58,343 nucleotides of DNA from Acidobacteriota bacterium (lineage in GTDB: Bacteria > Acidobacteriota > UBA6911). Of the stretch, positions 16,334 to 25,967 are shown piece after piece. The DNA lies in assembly GCA_016929335.1 (NCBI GenBank), contig JAFGIY010000076.1, forward strand, positions 1 through 58,343. The letters run 5' to 3'. The notes beneath the pieces are model-generated. The model searched no databases, was not told the DNA's origin, and saw nothing but the letters and a program-made list of their open reading frames with translations. Position 1 is the stretch's first letter, and each line of letters begins with the position of its first letter. A program made the position numbers and the translations under genes.

Positions 16334-17235
16334 TAGCCTGTTCTCACTTGGGCGCCGTGGGGGCTTACGGTGACGATGCGCGTGCCGCCAGCCAGCCCGA
16401 ACCGCTGCGCAGCCTGCAACATGGCGCGGGCAACCGGTTCTCCGTGATGGACGGCAAAGGCAATGATGCTGGGACCCGCGCCGCTGAGCGCAGCTCCCTT
16501 TGCCCCGGCTTTCATCGCCGCCTCAAACAGGGCATACATTCCCGGCACCAGTTTTGCGCGATATGGTTGATGCAGACGGTCCTGCGTTGCCGCCTCGAGC
16601 CATTCCCAGCGGCGCTCGCGCAGCGCGGCAATCCAGAGAGCAACTCGGCTCGCATTGTAGATTGCGTCGGTGCGCGCAATGCGCTTCGGTAGGATTCCCC
16701 GCGCCTTTTTTGTCAGAAGCACAAGGTCCGGCACAAACAGAACGCAGCGCAGTTCGCGCGGCACCGGAAAGCGAGCCACTGTAACCTGCTTCCCTTCCAT
16801 TGCCGCCACCATCAGTCCGCCCAGCAGTGCCGGCGCGACGTTGTCGGGATGTCCTTCGATGCGCGTTGCGATGGTAACCAGTTCATCTCGCGAATAGATA
16901 TTGCCGAGAAGCGTGTTTGCGGCGACGAGGCCCCCCACGATGGCCGCAGAACTCGATCCCAATCCCCGAGCAATCGGAATTCGCGTGGTAATGTGTATTC
17001 GGCACGGCGGCCGTTTCTGCCCGGCAAGCCGGTAAACGGCATCCATTCCATAGACAACCAGGTTCTTGCGGTTGCGCGGAATTTCCACTCCTTCGGGACA
17101 ATCCACTTCCACTCTTAATCCTCGATCCGTGGTTTCGACGTCAATGGAATTCCACCAGTCGAGCGCAAGCCCAAGGCAGTCGAATCCCGGACCGAGATTA
17201 GCCGTTGTGGCGGGAACGCGTATTTTTAGTTTCAC
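16333..17235 (-). CDS. thrB: homoserine kinase
   Basis: GHMP-family kinase of 300 residues, the usual length for ThrB, which phosphorylates homoserine on the way to threonine. The N-terminus VPATTANLGPGFDCLGLAL and the ATP-binding loop IPIARGLGSSSAAIVGG are diagnostic, with the C-terminal GAALSGAGPSI motif of the GHMP fold. The start is GTG at 17235. No other threonine gene (hom, thrC) is in the window. The stop codon overlaps the start of a cyclase-repeat protein, forming a two-gene operon on the minus strand. Confidence 0.95.
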   Translation of the reverse strand: MKLKIRVPATTANLGPGFDCLGLALDWWNSIDVETTDRGLRVEVDCPEGVEIPRNRKNLVVYGMDAVYRLAGQKRPPCRIHITTRIPIARGLGSSSAAIVGGLVAANTLLGNIYSRDELVTIATRIEGHPDNVAPALLGGLMVAAMEGKQVTVARFPVPRELRCVLFVPDLVLLTKKARGILPKRIARTDAIYNASRVALWIAALRERRWEWLEAATQDRLHQPYRAKLVPGMYALFEAAMKAGAKGAALSGAGPSIIAFAVHHGEPVARAMLQAAQRFGLAGGTRIVTVSPHGAQVRTG

Positions 17236-17421
17236 GGCCGATTACTCATCAGATTGATCCAATTTACAGTATCACAATCTGCAGAAACCGATGAATATTC
17301 GTGATAATCTTCTCCCGCTCAATGGCTCTGAGACTCGAAGCCTTAAAGGATGCATGCTATAAATAAGACAGACCTGATGGAACGAAACGGGTGTTGCGCC
17401 ATAAAAAATGAGGAGTCAGCC

Positions 17422-18879
17422 ATGTCAAACGCTATTGAAGGATTGAAACCGGAACTGGTATGGAAGTATTTCGCTGAAATATCGCGCATCCCTCGAGGCT
17501 CGAAGAACGAGGCGGCCGCGACGCAATATATATTGGATACAGCAGCAAAGCTGGGATTACCGGCAAAGGCCGATTCATTCGGCAATGTGGTCGTGCGGAA
17601 ACCCGCTTCGGGGGGTCGCCAAAACGTCCGCTCGATCGCGCTTCAGTCCCACCTCGACATGGTCTGTGAGAAGAATAAGGACAAGGTCCACGATTTCCTG
17701 AAAGATCCGATCGAGCTTGTTCGAAACGGCAACTTTCTGACGGCAAACGGAACAACTCTCGGCGCCGATAACGGCATCGGTGTCGCGACAAACCTTGCCC
17801 TCATGGAGGACCGATCTCTGGAACACGGCCCGCTCGAATTTTTGTTTACTGTGGATGAAGAGACCGGCCTCACCGGAGCCAGCAACCTTGCCGCAGATAT
17901 GCTGGAAAGCAGAATTCTCCTGAACCTGGATTCGGAAGAAGAAGGCGAGATTACCGTCGGCTGCGCCGGCGGCAGAGATACCATGGGAACATGGAAGATG
18001 CAGTTTGAGCCGGCGCCGGCCGGCCTTAAGGTGATGCAGGTCAAAGTTACGGGATTGAAGGGCGGACATTCCGGCATCGAAATCGACAAGGGCCGGGGAA
18101 ACGCCGTTAAAATTATGAATCGAGCCCTGCTGGTTTTAAGCCAAAACGGCGCCCGCCTGGCGGCTATCGATGGGGGAGACAAGCACAATGCCATTCCTCG
18201 CGAATGCGAGGCCGTTGTTTTTATTCCACCTCGAAAAATTAAAAAAGCCAGAAACCTTATCGAGAAAGTGTGCGCCACAATCCAAGCCGAGATTGCCACC
18301 GTGGATCCGGACCTTCTCGTCGAGCTGGCTGAGATAAATCCCGGCAACAGCCCGGCAGTGATGAGAAAATCGGCACAGCGAAAACTTCTTAAGACCATCT
18401 CGGCGCTCCCTCATGGTGTGACCAAAATGAGCGCGGATATCCCCAATCTCGTGGAAACTTCAACAAACCTTGCTTTAATCAAAACCCTCGAAGGCTCAGT
18501 TAGAATCATTACCAGCCAGCGCAGTTCTGTCGCTTCGGAAATCGAGGAGATAGTCGATTCGGTTTCAGCCGCCTTTGAACTGGGAGGCGCCTCCATCGAA
18601 CATACTCATGGGTATCCCGGGTGGAAGCCGAATATGGATTCTCCTATTTTAAAAACTGCGAAGTCGACCTATCACTCACTGTTCGGGAAGGAGCCTATTG
18701 TGAAGGCCATTCATGCGGGCCTTGAGTGTGGCGTCATCGGAGAACGCATTCTGGGTATGGACATGATTTCGTTCGGCCCGACCATGGAAGCCGTTCATTC
18801 GCCGGACGAAAGAGTCCACATCGACACGGTCGAGAAGTTCTGGGTCTTTCTGCTCCAACTCCTGAAAAGCGCGAACTGA
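17422..18879 (+). CDS. pepD: aminoacyl-histidine dipeptidase (M20 family)
   Basis: Cytoplasmic Xaa-His dipeptidase of 485 residues, the standard PepD length. The ATG at 17422 follows GAGGAG; the longer frame from 17350 has no site. Zinc-site motifs are visible: LQSHLDMV (His77 and catalytic Asp79), LGADNGIG (Asp116) and DEETGLTGA (Glu146, Glu147), plus the later HNAIPRE motif. It starts with the typical LKPELVWKYFAEISRIPR. It hydrolyses dipeptides such as carnosine-type substrates for amino acid recycling. It ends convergently with the ABC permease gene over a family B hairpin. Confidence 0.95.
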   Translation: MSNAIEGLKPELVWKYFAEISRIPRGSKNEAAATQYILDTAAKLGLPAKADSFGNVVVRKPASGGRQNVRSIALQSHLDMVCEKNKDKVHDFLKDPIELVRNGNFLTANGTTLGADNGIGVATNLALMEDRSLEHGPLEFLFTVDEETGLTGASNLAADMLESRILLNLDSEEEGEITVGCAGGRDTMGTWKMQFEPAPAGLKVMQVKVTGLKGGHSGIEIDKGRGNAVKIMNRALLVLSQNGARLAAIDGGDKHNAIPRECEAVVFIPPRKIKKARNLIEKVCATIQAEIATVDPDLLVELAEINPGNSPAVMRKSAQRKLLKTISALPHGVTKMSADIPNLVETSTNLALIKTLEGSVRIITSQRSSVASEIEEIVDSVSAAFELGGASIEHTHGYPGWKPNMDSPILKTAKSTYHSLFGKEPIVKAIHAGLECGVIGERILGMDMISFGPTMEAVHSPDERVHIDTVEKFWVFLLQLLKSAN

Positions 18880-18883
18880 AATT

Positions 18884-18986
18884 GATTCGAGATTCGAGAT
18901 TCGAGATTCGAGATTATGGCCGGCGCGAAACAGGCCGGCGCCTCCGGTTGGAACAATCTCGAATTTCGAATCCCGAATTTTCAATT
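18884..18986. terminator. family B repeat hairpin between convergent genes
   Basis: The left arm (18884-18914) is a run of GATTCGA units; the right arm (18956-18986) has TCTCGAATTTCGAATCCCGA, roughly its reverse complement. The loop holds two GGCCGGCG blocks. It sits between pepD and the ABC permease gene, which converge, and overlaps the permease stop codon. It probably serves as a bidirectional terminator, but it is a dispersed repeat (also at 21647 and 28402). Confidence 0.6.
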
Positions 18987-20283
18987 ATTCGTATCGGAGC
19001 GATTCGACGGGATCAAGCCTGGCAGCCTTGGCCGCAGGATAGATCCCGAAAATCAGGCCGACCGAAACCGACACGATGAAGGCAAGAAGTATTGAATTCA
19101 GCGTGACGATCGTAGACCAGCCTGCCATCATGGCCACCAGGCGGGAAATCCCGAATCCGCATGCGACGCCGACCAGTCCCCCGGCAAATGAGATCAAAAC
19201 GGCTTCCACGAGGAATTGACGCAATACATCGCGTTTTCGGGCGCCGACGGCGCGTCTGACGCCGATCTCATGAGTACGTTCCAGTATACTGGCCAGCATG
19301 ATGTTCATAATGCCGATACCGCCCACGAGAAGCGAAATAGACGCAATCGCAACCATGACCATTTCGAAAATCTGCTGCGTCCGCTTCCGTTCGGCGAGCA
19401 GTTCGGCGGGCACAATCAGGCTGAAGTCGTTCGCATTTCTGTGAGAAGCGTTCAGAAGGCCGCGGACCACATCGCCGACAACGCTGATATTGGCGGCCGG
19501 ATCAAGCCGAAGATAAATGCCGTCAATCTCATCTCTCAACGCAGCCACGGATTTGTTCTCATCGAGCCGGTAAATGACGCTGTCGATCGGCATATAGATC
19601 AGGTTATTCAAATCCCTGGTCTTAATGCCCGAAAGTTCGCTTCCTACCGTCAGCTGGCTTCCAAGGACTCCGATGACGCGCACCCATTGCTCATCGATTT
19701 TCAGGTATTCTCCCACCGCGGATTTCTGCGGAAAGAGGTTTGCTTTGGCGCCTTCGCCTAAAACGCATACCGCAGCCCGATGATCATTGTCCTCTTTATC
19801 TATAAAGCGCCCTGCGAGAATTCGCAGTCCTGCGACATCCCTATATTCCGGCGCCACCCCATAAATAACGGGATTGTCCTGTCGGGGCTTTGGAAGGATG
19901 GTGCCCGCATTAAAAGTCCTCCTCGGCACAGCCGCTTTCAAATCTGCGACATTGGCCCGGATCACGCGGAGGTCCTTGAAAGAAAGGCCCGGAGAAGTTT
20001 TGCGGATTATGCGCAATTCGGCCAGATCCGTCACTTCCTTGGCCTCAATAATCAGGTTATGGACTCCCAATTGTTCTATGAAGGCCAGAACCTGCTGCTG
20101 CGCGCCGGCGCCGATTGACAGCATGGATACAACCGCAGCGACGCCGAAAATTATGCCGAGCATGGTGAGCAGGGATCGAAGCTTTCGGGCGCCGAGATTT
20201 TGCAGCGCCAGGCGGACATCGGGAAGCCACTGTCTTCCGCGCCGTGAGAATGCTGCCTTATCCTGATTGGGTCGGCCGTTCAC
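18985..20283 (-). CDS. MacB-like ABC transporter permease
   Basis: Inner-membrane protein of 432 residues with MacB topology. TM1 is near residues 36-58 (LLTMLGIIFGVAAVVSML), then a periplasmic MacB_PCD domain, then the FtsX domain with three C-terminal helices. Diagnostic motifs are ERTHEIGVRRAVGAR and the terminal YPAAKAARLDPVESLRYE. Unlike MacB itself it has no fused ATPase domain. The start is GTG at 20283, overlapping the TGA of the adaptor gene upstream (GTGA), so the two are coupled. The partner ATPase is not encoded anywhere in the window and must come from elsewhere. Confidence 0.9.
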   Translation of the reverse strand: MNGRPNQDKAAFSRRGRQWLPDVRLALQNLGARKLRSLLTMLGIIFGVAAVVSMLSIGAGAQQQVLAFIEQLGVHNLIIEAKEVTDLAELRIIRKTSPGLSFKDLRVIRANVADLKAAVPRRTFNAGTILPKPRQDNPVIYGVAPEYRDVAGLRILAGRFIDKEDNDHRAAVCVLGEGAKANLFPQKSAVGEYLKIDEQWVRVIGVLGSQLTVGSELSGIKTRDLNNLIYMPIDSVIYRLDENKSVAALRDEIDGIYLRLDPAANISVVGDVVRGLLNASHRNANDFSLIVPAELLAERKRTQQIFEMVMVAIASISLLVGGIGIMNIMLASILERTHEIGVRRAVGARKRDVLRQFLVEAVLISFAGGLVGVACGFGISRLVAMMAGWSTIVTLNSILLAFIVSVSVGLIFGIYPAAKAARLDPVESLRYE

Positions 20284-21632
20284 TGCGTCGCCCCTCCAAG
20301 AACCGGTGAAACAGGTCCCGTCTTTCCGGCAGACCTGGTTTTTTCCTGCTCAGGGTTCACCAAAGCCACTTCTGTTCCCTCCGGGAGCCCTTCGATGACG
20401 GCGCGACTTTCTGTGAGATATTGAACTCGCACATCGCGAGGTTCCCAACCCTCGGCACGCCGCACATAGACAACCGTTTTCCCTTCCTTCTGATGCAGCG
20501 CCTGGCGCGGAAGCGAGAGCGCATCGCGAACATCGTTTCCTGAAACAGTCACCCGCGCCGTCACACCCATTCTTATAGCATCACCCTGTGTGTCGACCTG
20601 GAAAAGGGCTGCAAAGCTCCGAGTTGAAAGCCCTTCGAGATAGTCCACATACGCCCCTTCGTTTTGCGGATTGGATGCGGATTGCGCCAGAGATTTGATC
20701 TTCCCTTTGTAAATCTTAAGCGGTTTCGAATCCGCAATCACATCAATGTCGCGTCCCGACTCGATATTGGCTCGGTCGGTTTCGATTACCTTGGAACTGA
20801 TTTCCATATGCTCCACATCCTGGATCTGTGCAACAAGATTGCCGGGATAGATTTGGGAACCCGGCCGTAATTCGGGGATGTCGTCTTCCGAATTAATGGA
20901 AATGACTCCGCCGGCAGAAACGAGCGATTCGAGGCTGCGGGCGACCACGACCACGCCGCTGATCGGCGCGCGGCAGGTCATATTGTCAATGAATTGCTGC
21001 GCCATTTTCATTCCCATCATCGCTTTGGTGCGGGCTACGTCCTGAACAATGAGGTCGGCGGCGTCGGAGCTTGCCCGCGACCGGATATCGCGCCGCAGCT
21101 GCTCCAGTTTTCGCCTCGCTTCCTCGAGAGCGATGATGTTTTTCCTGGCTTCTATCCCGCTTAATAAGTCGTTCCCTTTTACTTTAAGCTCGGCCCGCTT
21201 CACATCGTACTCGGCTTTCAACAGGGTTACCTGCTCCTGGGCAACGCGGACAGCCTGATCGGCTTTCATCTTTCTTATTTGCTGCTCCGCTTCTTCCAAT
21301 TGCGACTTGCTTTGCTCGAGATTGTATTCCTGTTCGCTCGGATCAAATTGGACTGCGATGTCGCCTTCTTTCACCATCGTGCCCGTCTTAGCCAGGCTGA
21401 CGATCTGCAGAATTCCACCCGCCGGCGGCGCAACAATCATTGCACTCCGGGAAGGGCCAAGCTCTCCAATGAGATGGATTTTCGCCTCGACAGGCTCGCG
21501 CGCAACCCGTACGACCGGGATATGCGCTTCGGCCTTGCGCGATCCGACCAGTCCGGCAACCGTATCGCATCCGGCAGTTGCCGAAAGAATCAGGAGAACA
21601 AGGGCGAATTTTATGTACATGTTTCTTTGCAT
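20280..21632 (-). CDS. periplasmic adaptor (HlyD/MacA-like) lipoprotein 1
   Basis: Membrane-fusion protein of about 450 residues for the downstream permease. N-terminal lipoprotein signal ending in the lipobox TAGC (LVLLILSATAGCDT). It contains a long coiled-coil hairpin (about 100-190, rich in Glu, Lys and Arg), flanking lipoyl half-motifs, and a beta-barrel with RMGVTARVTVSG. The start is uncertain: ATGs at 21638, 21632 and 21620 are all possible. The longer frame to 21731 reads through a family B repeat and is rejected. It is first in a coupled pair with the permease and second-last of four genes in the set. Confidence 0.85.
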   Translation of the reverse strand: MQRNMYIKFALVLLILSATAGCDTVAGLVGSRKAEAHIPVVRVAREPVEAKIHLIGELGPSRSAMIVAPPAGGILQIVSLAKTGTMVKEGDIAVQFDPSEQEYNLEQSKSQLEEAEQQIRKMKADQAVRVAQEQVTLLKAEYDVKRAELKVKGNDLLSGIEARKNIIALEEARRKLEQLRRDIRSRASSDAADLIVQDVARTKAMMGMKMAQQFIDNMTCRAPISGVVVVARSLESLVSAGGVISINSEDDIPELRPGSQIYPGNLVAQIQDVEHMEISSKVIETDRANIESGRDIDVIADSKPLKIYKGKIKSLAQSASNPQNEGAYVDYLEGLSTRSFAALFQVDTQGDAIRMGVTARVTVSGNDVRDALSLPRQALHQKEGKTVVYVRRAEGWEPRDVRVQYLTESRAVIEGLPEGTEVALVNPEQEKTRSAGKTGPVSPVLGGATQ

Positions 21633-21646
21633 TATCATGGTCAACA

Positions 21647-21679
21647 GATTCGAAACTCGAGATTCGAAATTTGAGATTT
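21647..21679. repeat. family B repeat (TTCGAAA/TCGAGATT)
   Basis: Tract of TTCGAAAC, TCGAGATT and TCGAAATT units just upstream of adaptor gene 1, in the gap between two adaptor genes. It belongs to the family seen at 18884 and 28402. It creates a false N-terminal extension (NFESRVSNL) of the adaptor reading frame. Confidence 0.6.
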
Positions 21680-21735
21680 CCCCATGCTGCCTTTGCCGGT
21701 CTTTGGAGTGCGGCAGCAGGTTTGCGCACATCCCG

Positions 21736-23019
21736 TTACAATTTTTCCCGGTTTTCGGGCAGTGTCGGGTCTTTCAGAGCGACACGTTCACCCTGTTTCA
21801 AGCCGGAGGCAACCAGCACTTTGCCGCCGCTGCGTCGTTCTATATCCAGCTTTCGCTCCTGATAGCCGCCGTTCGTCAGTACGTAGGCTACCATCCGGCC
21901 GAGTTTGTCGAAAACCGCTTCCGCCGGAATCACGATGGAATTGGGCATACGCTCCACCTCGACACGCAGAGCTGCCGTCATTCCGGCCCGCAGTCTGGAA
22001 TCCGGCTGATTCAGTTGCACCCTCATGGCAAAGCTCTTCCTGTACGGATAGGTGGTATAGTCTATCTTCGCCAGCGGGCTGATTTCACTTACGCTGCCTT
22101 CATGGACCTTGTCCGGAACGGCTTCAATGTTCAACGTCACCCGTTGTCCCAGTTCAATCCGGCCTCGATCGGCTTCATAAACCGGAGCCGTTGCGTGAAT
22201 TGTGGACATATCCGGAAGCGCGGCAATGGCGGCGCCCGCCCAGGCGCGATCGCCTTCCTTGAACGCGGGAGTCGAGCCGCTGATAACACTTATGCGCGCG
22301 CGCGAATTCGGCAGCAAGGTAATAATTCCATCACCGGGGGATCGGAGGACGAGTTCATCCAGGTTGCGTTCCGCCTGTTCCAGGTCCTCTTTGGCCTTCT
22401 TCCGCTTTCGAAGGGCGCCGGCAAGATCCGCCTCTGCTCCGACCTGGCTTGATTCCAGCCTGGTGTCCAATTCACGCAGCTTCTGTTCGGCTTTTGCCAG
22501 AGCAAGCACATTTTTCTCATGCTCGATTGCGGGAACCACGTCGCGCGTTCCCGCATCGAGTTGCGCTCGCTCCAACCCGAATTGGGCGCTCATCATTTCG
22601 GTTTTGTTCTGCTCATCCAAAAGCTGCCGCTGGGCTTTGGTGCGCTCGATCTCGGCCTCCACCTGATTCAAAGCTGCCCGGTATTGGTCCGCATTGCGCT
22701 TTACAGTGGTCGGATCGAACTCCGCGACAACATCTCTCTTCTTGACGCTCGCGCCGTTCTGGACAAGTTTGAGGATCTGCAGATCACCGGCATTGTAAGG
22801 AGCGGTTATTACCTTGGAAGACCGGACGGCGATTTCCCCGCGAAGCTCGACATAATCGATAAACTCACCCAGCTTCACCTCGGCATTGGGAATCGTCGCC
22901 GCCATGCTCTTTTCGTGCGGGCCCCAGATATAAAATCCCACGCCCGCTGCAAGCAACAGCAGAAGAAAAATCCCGAGATAGCGCAGGCGGCGAGGCTTGA
23001 GGAATATTTTGTTTTTCAT
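21736..23019 (-). CDS. periplasmic adaptor (HlyD family) 2
   Basis: Membrane-fusion protein of 427 residues anchored by one N-terminal helix (RYLGIFLLLLLAAGVGFYIWG). The ATG at 23019 has GGATTGGAAG upstream; the in-frame extension to 23067 is unsupported. Lipoyl half (VITAPYNAGDLQ), coiled-coil hairpin (about 90-190) and beta-barrel/MP domains (RAGMTAALRVEVE) follow in order. It lies between adaptors 1 and 3 on the same strand. Three adaptors for one permease is unusual. Possible explanations are mixed trimers, alternative pumps, or duplication with divergence. Confidence 0.87.
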   Translation of the reverse strand: MKNKIFLKPRRLRYLGIFLLLLLAAGVGFYIWGPHEKSMAATIPNAEVKLGEFIDYVELRGEIAVRSSKVITAPYNAGDLQILKLVQNGASVKKRDVVAEFDPTTVKRNADQYRAALNQVEAEIERTKAQRQLLDEQNKTEMMSAQFGLERAQLDAGTRDVVPAIEHEKNVLALAKAEQKLRELDTRLESSQVGAEADLAGALRKRKKAKEDLEQAERNLDELVLRSPGDGIITLLPNSRARISVISGSTPAFKEGDRAWAGAAIAALPDMSTIHATAPVYEADRGRIELGQRVTLNIEAVPDKVHEGSVSEISPLAKIDYTTYPYRKSFAMRVQLNQPDSRLRAGMTAALRVEVERMPNSIVIPAEAVFDKLGRMVAYVLTNGGYQERKLDIERRSGGKVLVASGLKQGERVALKDPTLPENREKL

Positions 23020-23103
23020 GCTTCCAATCCTGCGATCCTTTTGTATAGAAACGTCTGCCGAGGCCAATCTTTGTGTCTACGGCGAGTCAGGCTTGCTTTG
23101 CCC

Positions 23104-24381
23104 CTATTCGACCCGGGATGATGGATCTTCGCCGGCCGGAATTTGAGGATTGAGTTTTATCGTATTCCCCTCTTCAAGCCCGGACTCGATGACCGCTTCG
23201 CATTCGTTCATCAATCCGACTTTAACCGGCTGCAGCCGTGACCTGCCTTTTTCAAGAACTTCAGCCATTGCCTGTCCGTTCCGCACGGTAATGGCCTCCC
23301 TTGGAAGGATCAGGACATTTCCGGCGTCTTCAAGCTGAAGGTCTATCGTAGCCGTCAGGTCGGGGAGCAGTTTTGGATTGCTCCCTTGAATGGATATAAC
23401 GACGGTAAAAAAGCGAATTCGTTTGGCATAATCACTGCGTGTGCCGATCGCGCTGATGCTCTCGACATTTCCCGGGAAAATCAATTCAGGATACGCCTCC
23501 AGACGGATTTCAGCGGACTGGCCCATATATACCTGTGAAATATCCACCTGGTTGACGCGGGCGGAAATCTGCATCTGCGAAGGGTTTACTACCATCATGA
23601 TGCCCTGCCCGGCTCGGACTTCATCGCCTTCCTGCAGTTCTGCCGTCTGGCCGCCCTTATTGAAGACAGCCAGCACCGCGATTCCGTTCATCGGCGATTT
23701 GACCGTCATTTTTTCTATATTGCCCTGTGCATATTGGACAGCCCTGAGAGCGCGGTCGCGCTGGATTTCGAGAATTCTCAGCTCTGAGGCCTGTGCTTCC
23801 CGTTTAAGAACGGCGGTGTCCTTAAACTGCTTTAATTTCGCTTCTGCCTCGGCAAGATTCGCCTTATTGATTTCCGCCTGATAGCCGGGAATTACATCGT
23901 TTTTGCGCATCTCCACGCGGCAGGTCTGGACATCGACCTCCGCGCTTTTAAGCTCGGTTTCATCCCCGGCGCGCGCCGATTCATGGTCTGCCTGTTTTCT
24001 CCGAATCTGCTGCACCAGATTGTCGTATTCGGCCTGTTTATCCAGAATATTCTTCATTTGATTCTGGCGGTCAAACTCAGCCAGAACATCCCCCATATGG
24101 ACTTGCATACCGTTTTTTACGATTTTGGTGATCACCATATTGCCGGACATTTGGCCGGAAAGCCGAGGAGCCTTGGCGCTGTAGAACTGCACAGGACTCA
24201 CCGTGCCGCTCAGTCGCAGGATTCGACTGAGATTGCCGCGTTTGACGGCAACGGAATGGTCGGCAAGCGTTGTATCGGCTGGAGCCGGGTTCGAGCCCGA
24301 TGCCGCCGGACGGCTGCAGGAATTCATGCCGAGCAAAAATATCGCTGCCGCCATCAAGCGCAGTGCGGAGTGCAAGAGCAT
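23104..24381 (-). CDS. periplasmic adaptor (HlyD/MacA-like) lipoprotein 3
   Basis: Membrane-fusion protein of 425 residues, first gene of the minus-strand export set. The signal peptide ends in a lipobox-like LGMNSC (Cys near residue 22), so it is probably a lipoprotein. Domain order matches the other two adaptors: barrel/lipoyl (KAPRLSGQMSG), coiled coil (about 105-190), lipoyl return (VKSPMNGIAVLA) and beta-barrel (PDLTATIDLQLED). It shares overall design but little close identity with adaptors 1 and 2, so any duplication is old. Confidence 0.87.
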   Translation of the reverse strand: MLLHSALRLMAAAIFLLGMNSCSRPAASGSNPAPADTTLADHSVAVKRGNLSRILRLSGTVSPVQFYSAKAPRLSGQMSGNMVITKIVKNGMQVHMGDVLAEFDRQNQMKNILDKQAEYDNLVQQIRRKQADHESARAGDETELKSAEVDVQTCRVEMRKNDVIPGYQAEINKANLAEAEAKLKQFKDTAVLKREAQASELRILEIQRDRALRAVQYAQGNIEKMTVKSPMNGIAVLAVFNKGGQTAELQEGDEVRAGQGIMMVVNPSQMQISARVNQVDISQVYMGQSAEIRLEAYPELIFPGNVESISAIGTRSDYAKRIRFFTVVISIQGSNPKLLPDLTATIDLQLEDAGNVLILPREAITVRNGQAMAEVLEKGRSRLQPVKVGLMNECEAVIESGLEEGNTIKLNPQIPAGEDPSSRVE

Positions 24382-24500
24382 TCTCCATTAATTGCGGACG
24401 TTTCCAACTGCAAATGATTATTTCAGTTATTCGATTATTAGACGCCGGACTATGCAAAAAGGTTTTAAAATTTTTGAGATTCGCGCAGTTCGCGGCTCTT

Positions 24501-25598
24501 TTAGAAGCCCTTGCCGCGAATCCAGAAACTCTCGGTCCAGCTGCTGTTGGCAGGCACCATTTGCAGATCCGGATATTTGCCCGCGTGATTCAGATTGACG
24601 GCGTTGGTTATCCCGGTCATGGGTTCGACGCAGATGAAACCAGACTGCTGCCCCGGAGGCAAGGGCGGCTCCCAGATGATTGCCACGGGATATCGGGGCC
24701 CGAACGAAATTTCAATCTGTTTCCCGTCCGCTTCGATGGAAAATGTCGCACGTCCATTTGCATCTCGTTCCAGATCGCCGAAACCGTCGTCCAGCGTCCG
24801 GCCTTTCAACGGCAATGGATTGGGCAGATCCATTGCTTTGAATTCGCCACTTGGCAGGCGTCGATTGTCCGCGACAACGGCTTTGCGCGCAGGCAGGCGC
24901 AGCTTCCATTGGTCGCGTGGAATATCCGGGATACGGTAATAGGGATGGTATCCAATAGCCAGAGGCATCGGCTCCGCGCTTAGATTGATTACAGCGGTCT
25001 TTACCTCCAGGGCGCCGTCGGCCAACCTGTAGGTCATCTGATATTCATGGGCAAACGGCCACTGCGCCATCCAATCGGGATGTTTCCAGAATTCGAGTTT
25101 GCTTGTTACGTAGGCGGATTGTTCGTCGGCGCCGATATTCGTAACCTGCCAGACAGCAGATGCGCCAAGCAGTCCGTGAAGGGGTAATCCATTGCCGTCC
25201 TTACGGTAATTGGCCAGAGATTTATCGAAGCTGTATTTTTTCCCATTAGCCCAGAAGGCTTCTTCATCCAGCCGATTGGCCCAGGGAGCCATGAAAGGGA
25301 TTCCGGTCTGGGTCGGGTTTTTTTGAAAATCAGAGAGCTTCCTATCGGGAAAGAACAGAATATTTTTCCCGAGAATTTTCATCTCGGAAGCTATATTGCC
25401 TATTGTCGGCAGGACGGAGACTTCGATATCCCGCACGGAATCGGTGAGGCGAACGACAGGAACGCCGTCAATCGAGATTTGCTGTGCCGTGAATGGGGGC
25501 TTCGGAGACTCGGAAGATTCCCCAATTCCTGCGCATGAGATGCTTAAAAAAACCAGAAGAGCCGACCGCACCAGGATTGATTTTTTCATGCCGCGCAT
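24501..25598 (-). CDS. aldose 1-epimerase family lipoprotein
   Basis: Galactose-mutarotase-like enzyme of 365 residues: interconverts alpha and beta anomers of aldoses, here outside the cytoplasm. The start at 25598 (MRGMKKS) has AGGA seven bases upstream and begins a lipoprotein signal with lipobox LSISC. Catalytic features are the His in IGYHPYYRIP and the Glu in ICVEPMTGITNAVN. The beta-sandwich fold is indicated by regular Gly/Phe strands. It is separated from the adaptor genes by 119 bases and may be independent. A periplasmic epimerase fits the sugar-processing theme of the window. Confidence 0.88.
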   Translation of the reverse strand: MRGMKKSILVRSALLVFLSISCAGIGESSESPKPPFTAQQISIDGVPVVRLTDSVRDIEVSVLPTIGNIASEMKILGKNILFFPDRKLSDFQKNPTQTGIPFMAPWANRLDEEAFWANGKKYSFDKSLANYRKDGNGLPLHGLLGASAVWQVTNIGADEQSAYVTSKLEFWKHPDWMAQWPFAHEYQMTYRLADGALEVKTAVINLSAEPMPLAIGYHPYYRIPDIPRDQWKLRLPARKAVVADNRRLPSGEFKAMDLPNPLPLKGRTLDDGFGDLERDANGRATFSIEADGKQIEISFGPRYPVAIIWEPPLPPGQQSGFICVEPMTGITNAVNLNHAGKYPDLQMVPANSSWTESFWIRGKGF

Positions 25599-25967
25599 TA
25601 TACATCCTGATGCGGAGTGCACAAGCATATGAGATTGACGGTTACTCGCTTCCGGTCGCCGTTTTGAGAAAACAGGACCACTGCGGAAAATGTGAGGCGG
25701 CAGAGCAAGCTGCCGCATTCGATAGAGAATCGGGATTGCGGGTGCTTTCCGGTCGAGGCGATGATATTGTGCAACGATAGATTTGCTGTGCTTTATCGCG
25801 GTTTTTGCCGCACAAATTCATGACTGGAGGAACTGGATCCCGGACATTGCGCGTATCGGTTTTGTGCCCTGCCCTCACCGAGTTTATAGCCTTCCTGCGG
25901 GGGTTCGGTATTGAGATGTCGCTGCTCCATGGCCCGTTCTGAAAACCGGCAAGGAGGAATGATCTTC
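25599..25967. other. non-coding gap, nothing recognised
   Basis: Shared upstream region of the divergent epimerase and deaminase genes (369 bases). I see no convincing gene, tRNA, riboswitch or clear promoter here. A GCGGAGTGCA segment near 25612 also appears near 24364. Confidence 0.4.

Noticed and set aside
17643..18398. Minus-strand open frame of 251 residues inside pepD
   Set aside because: Shadow of a clear M20 peptidase; Ser/Arg-rich and without domain features.
21307..22452. Plus-strand open frame of 381 residues opposite two adaptor genes
   Set aside because: Antisense shadow of conserved membrane-fusion genes, reading through a family B repeat; low-complexity composition and no motif.
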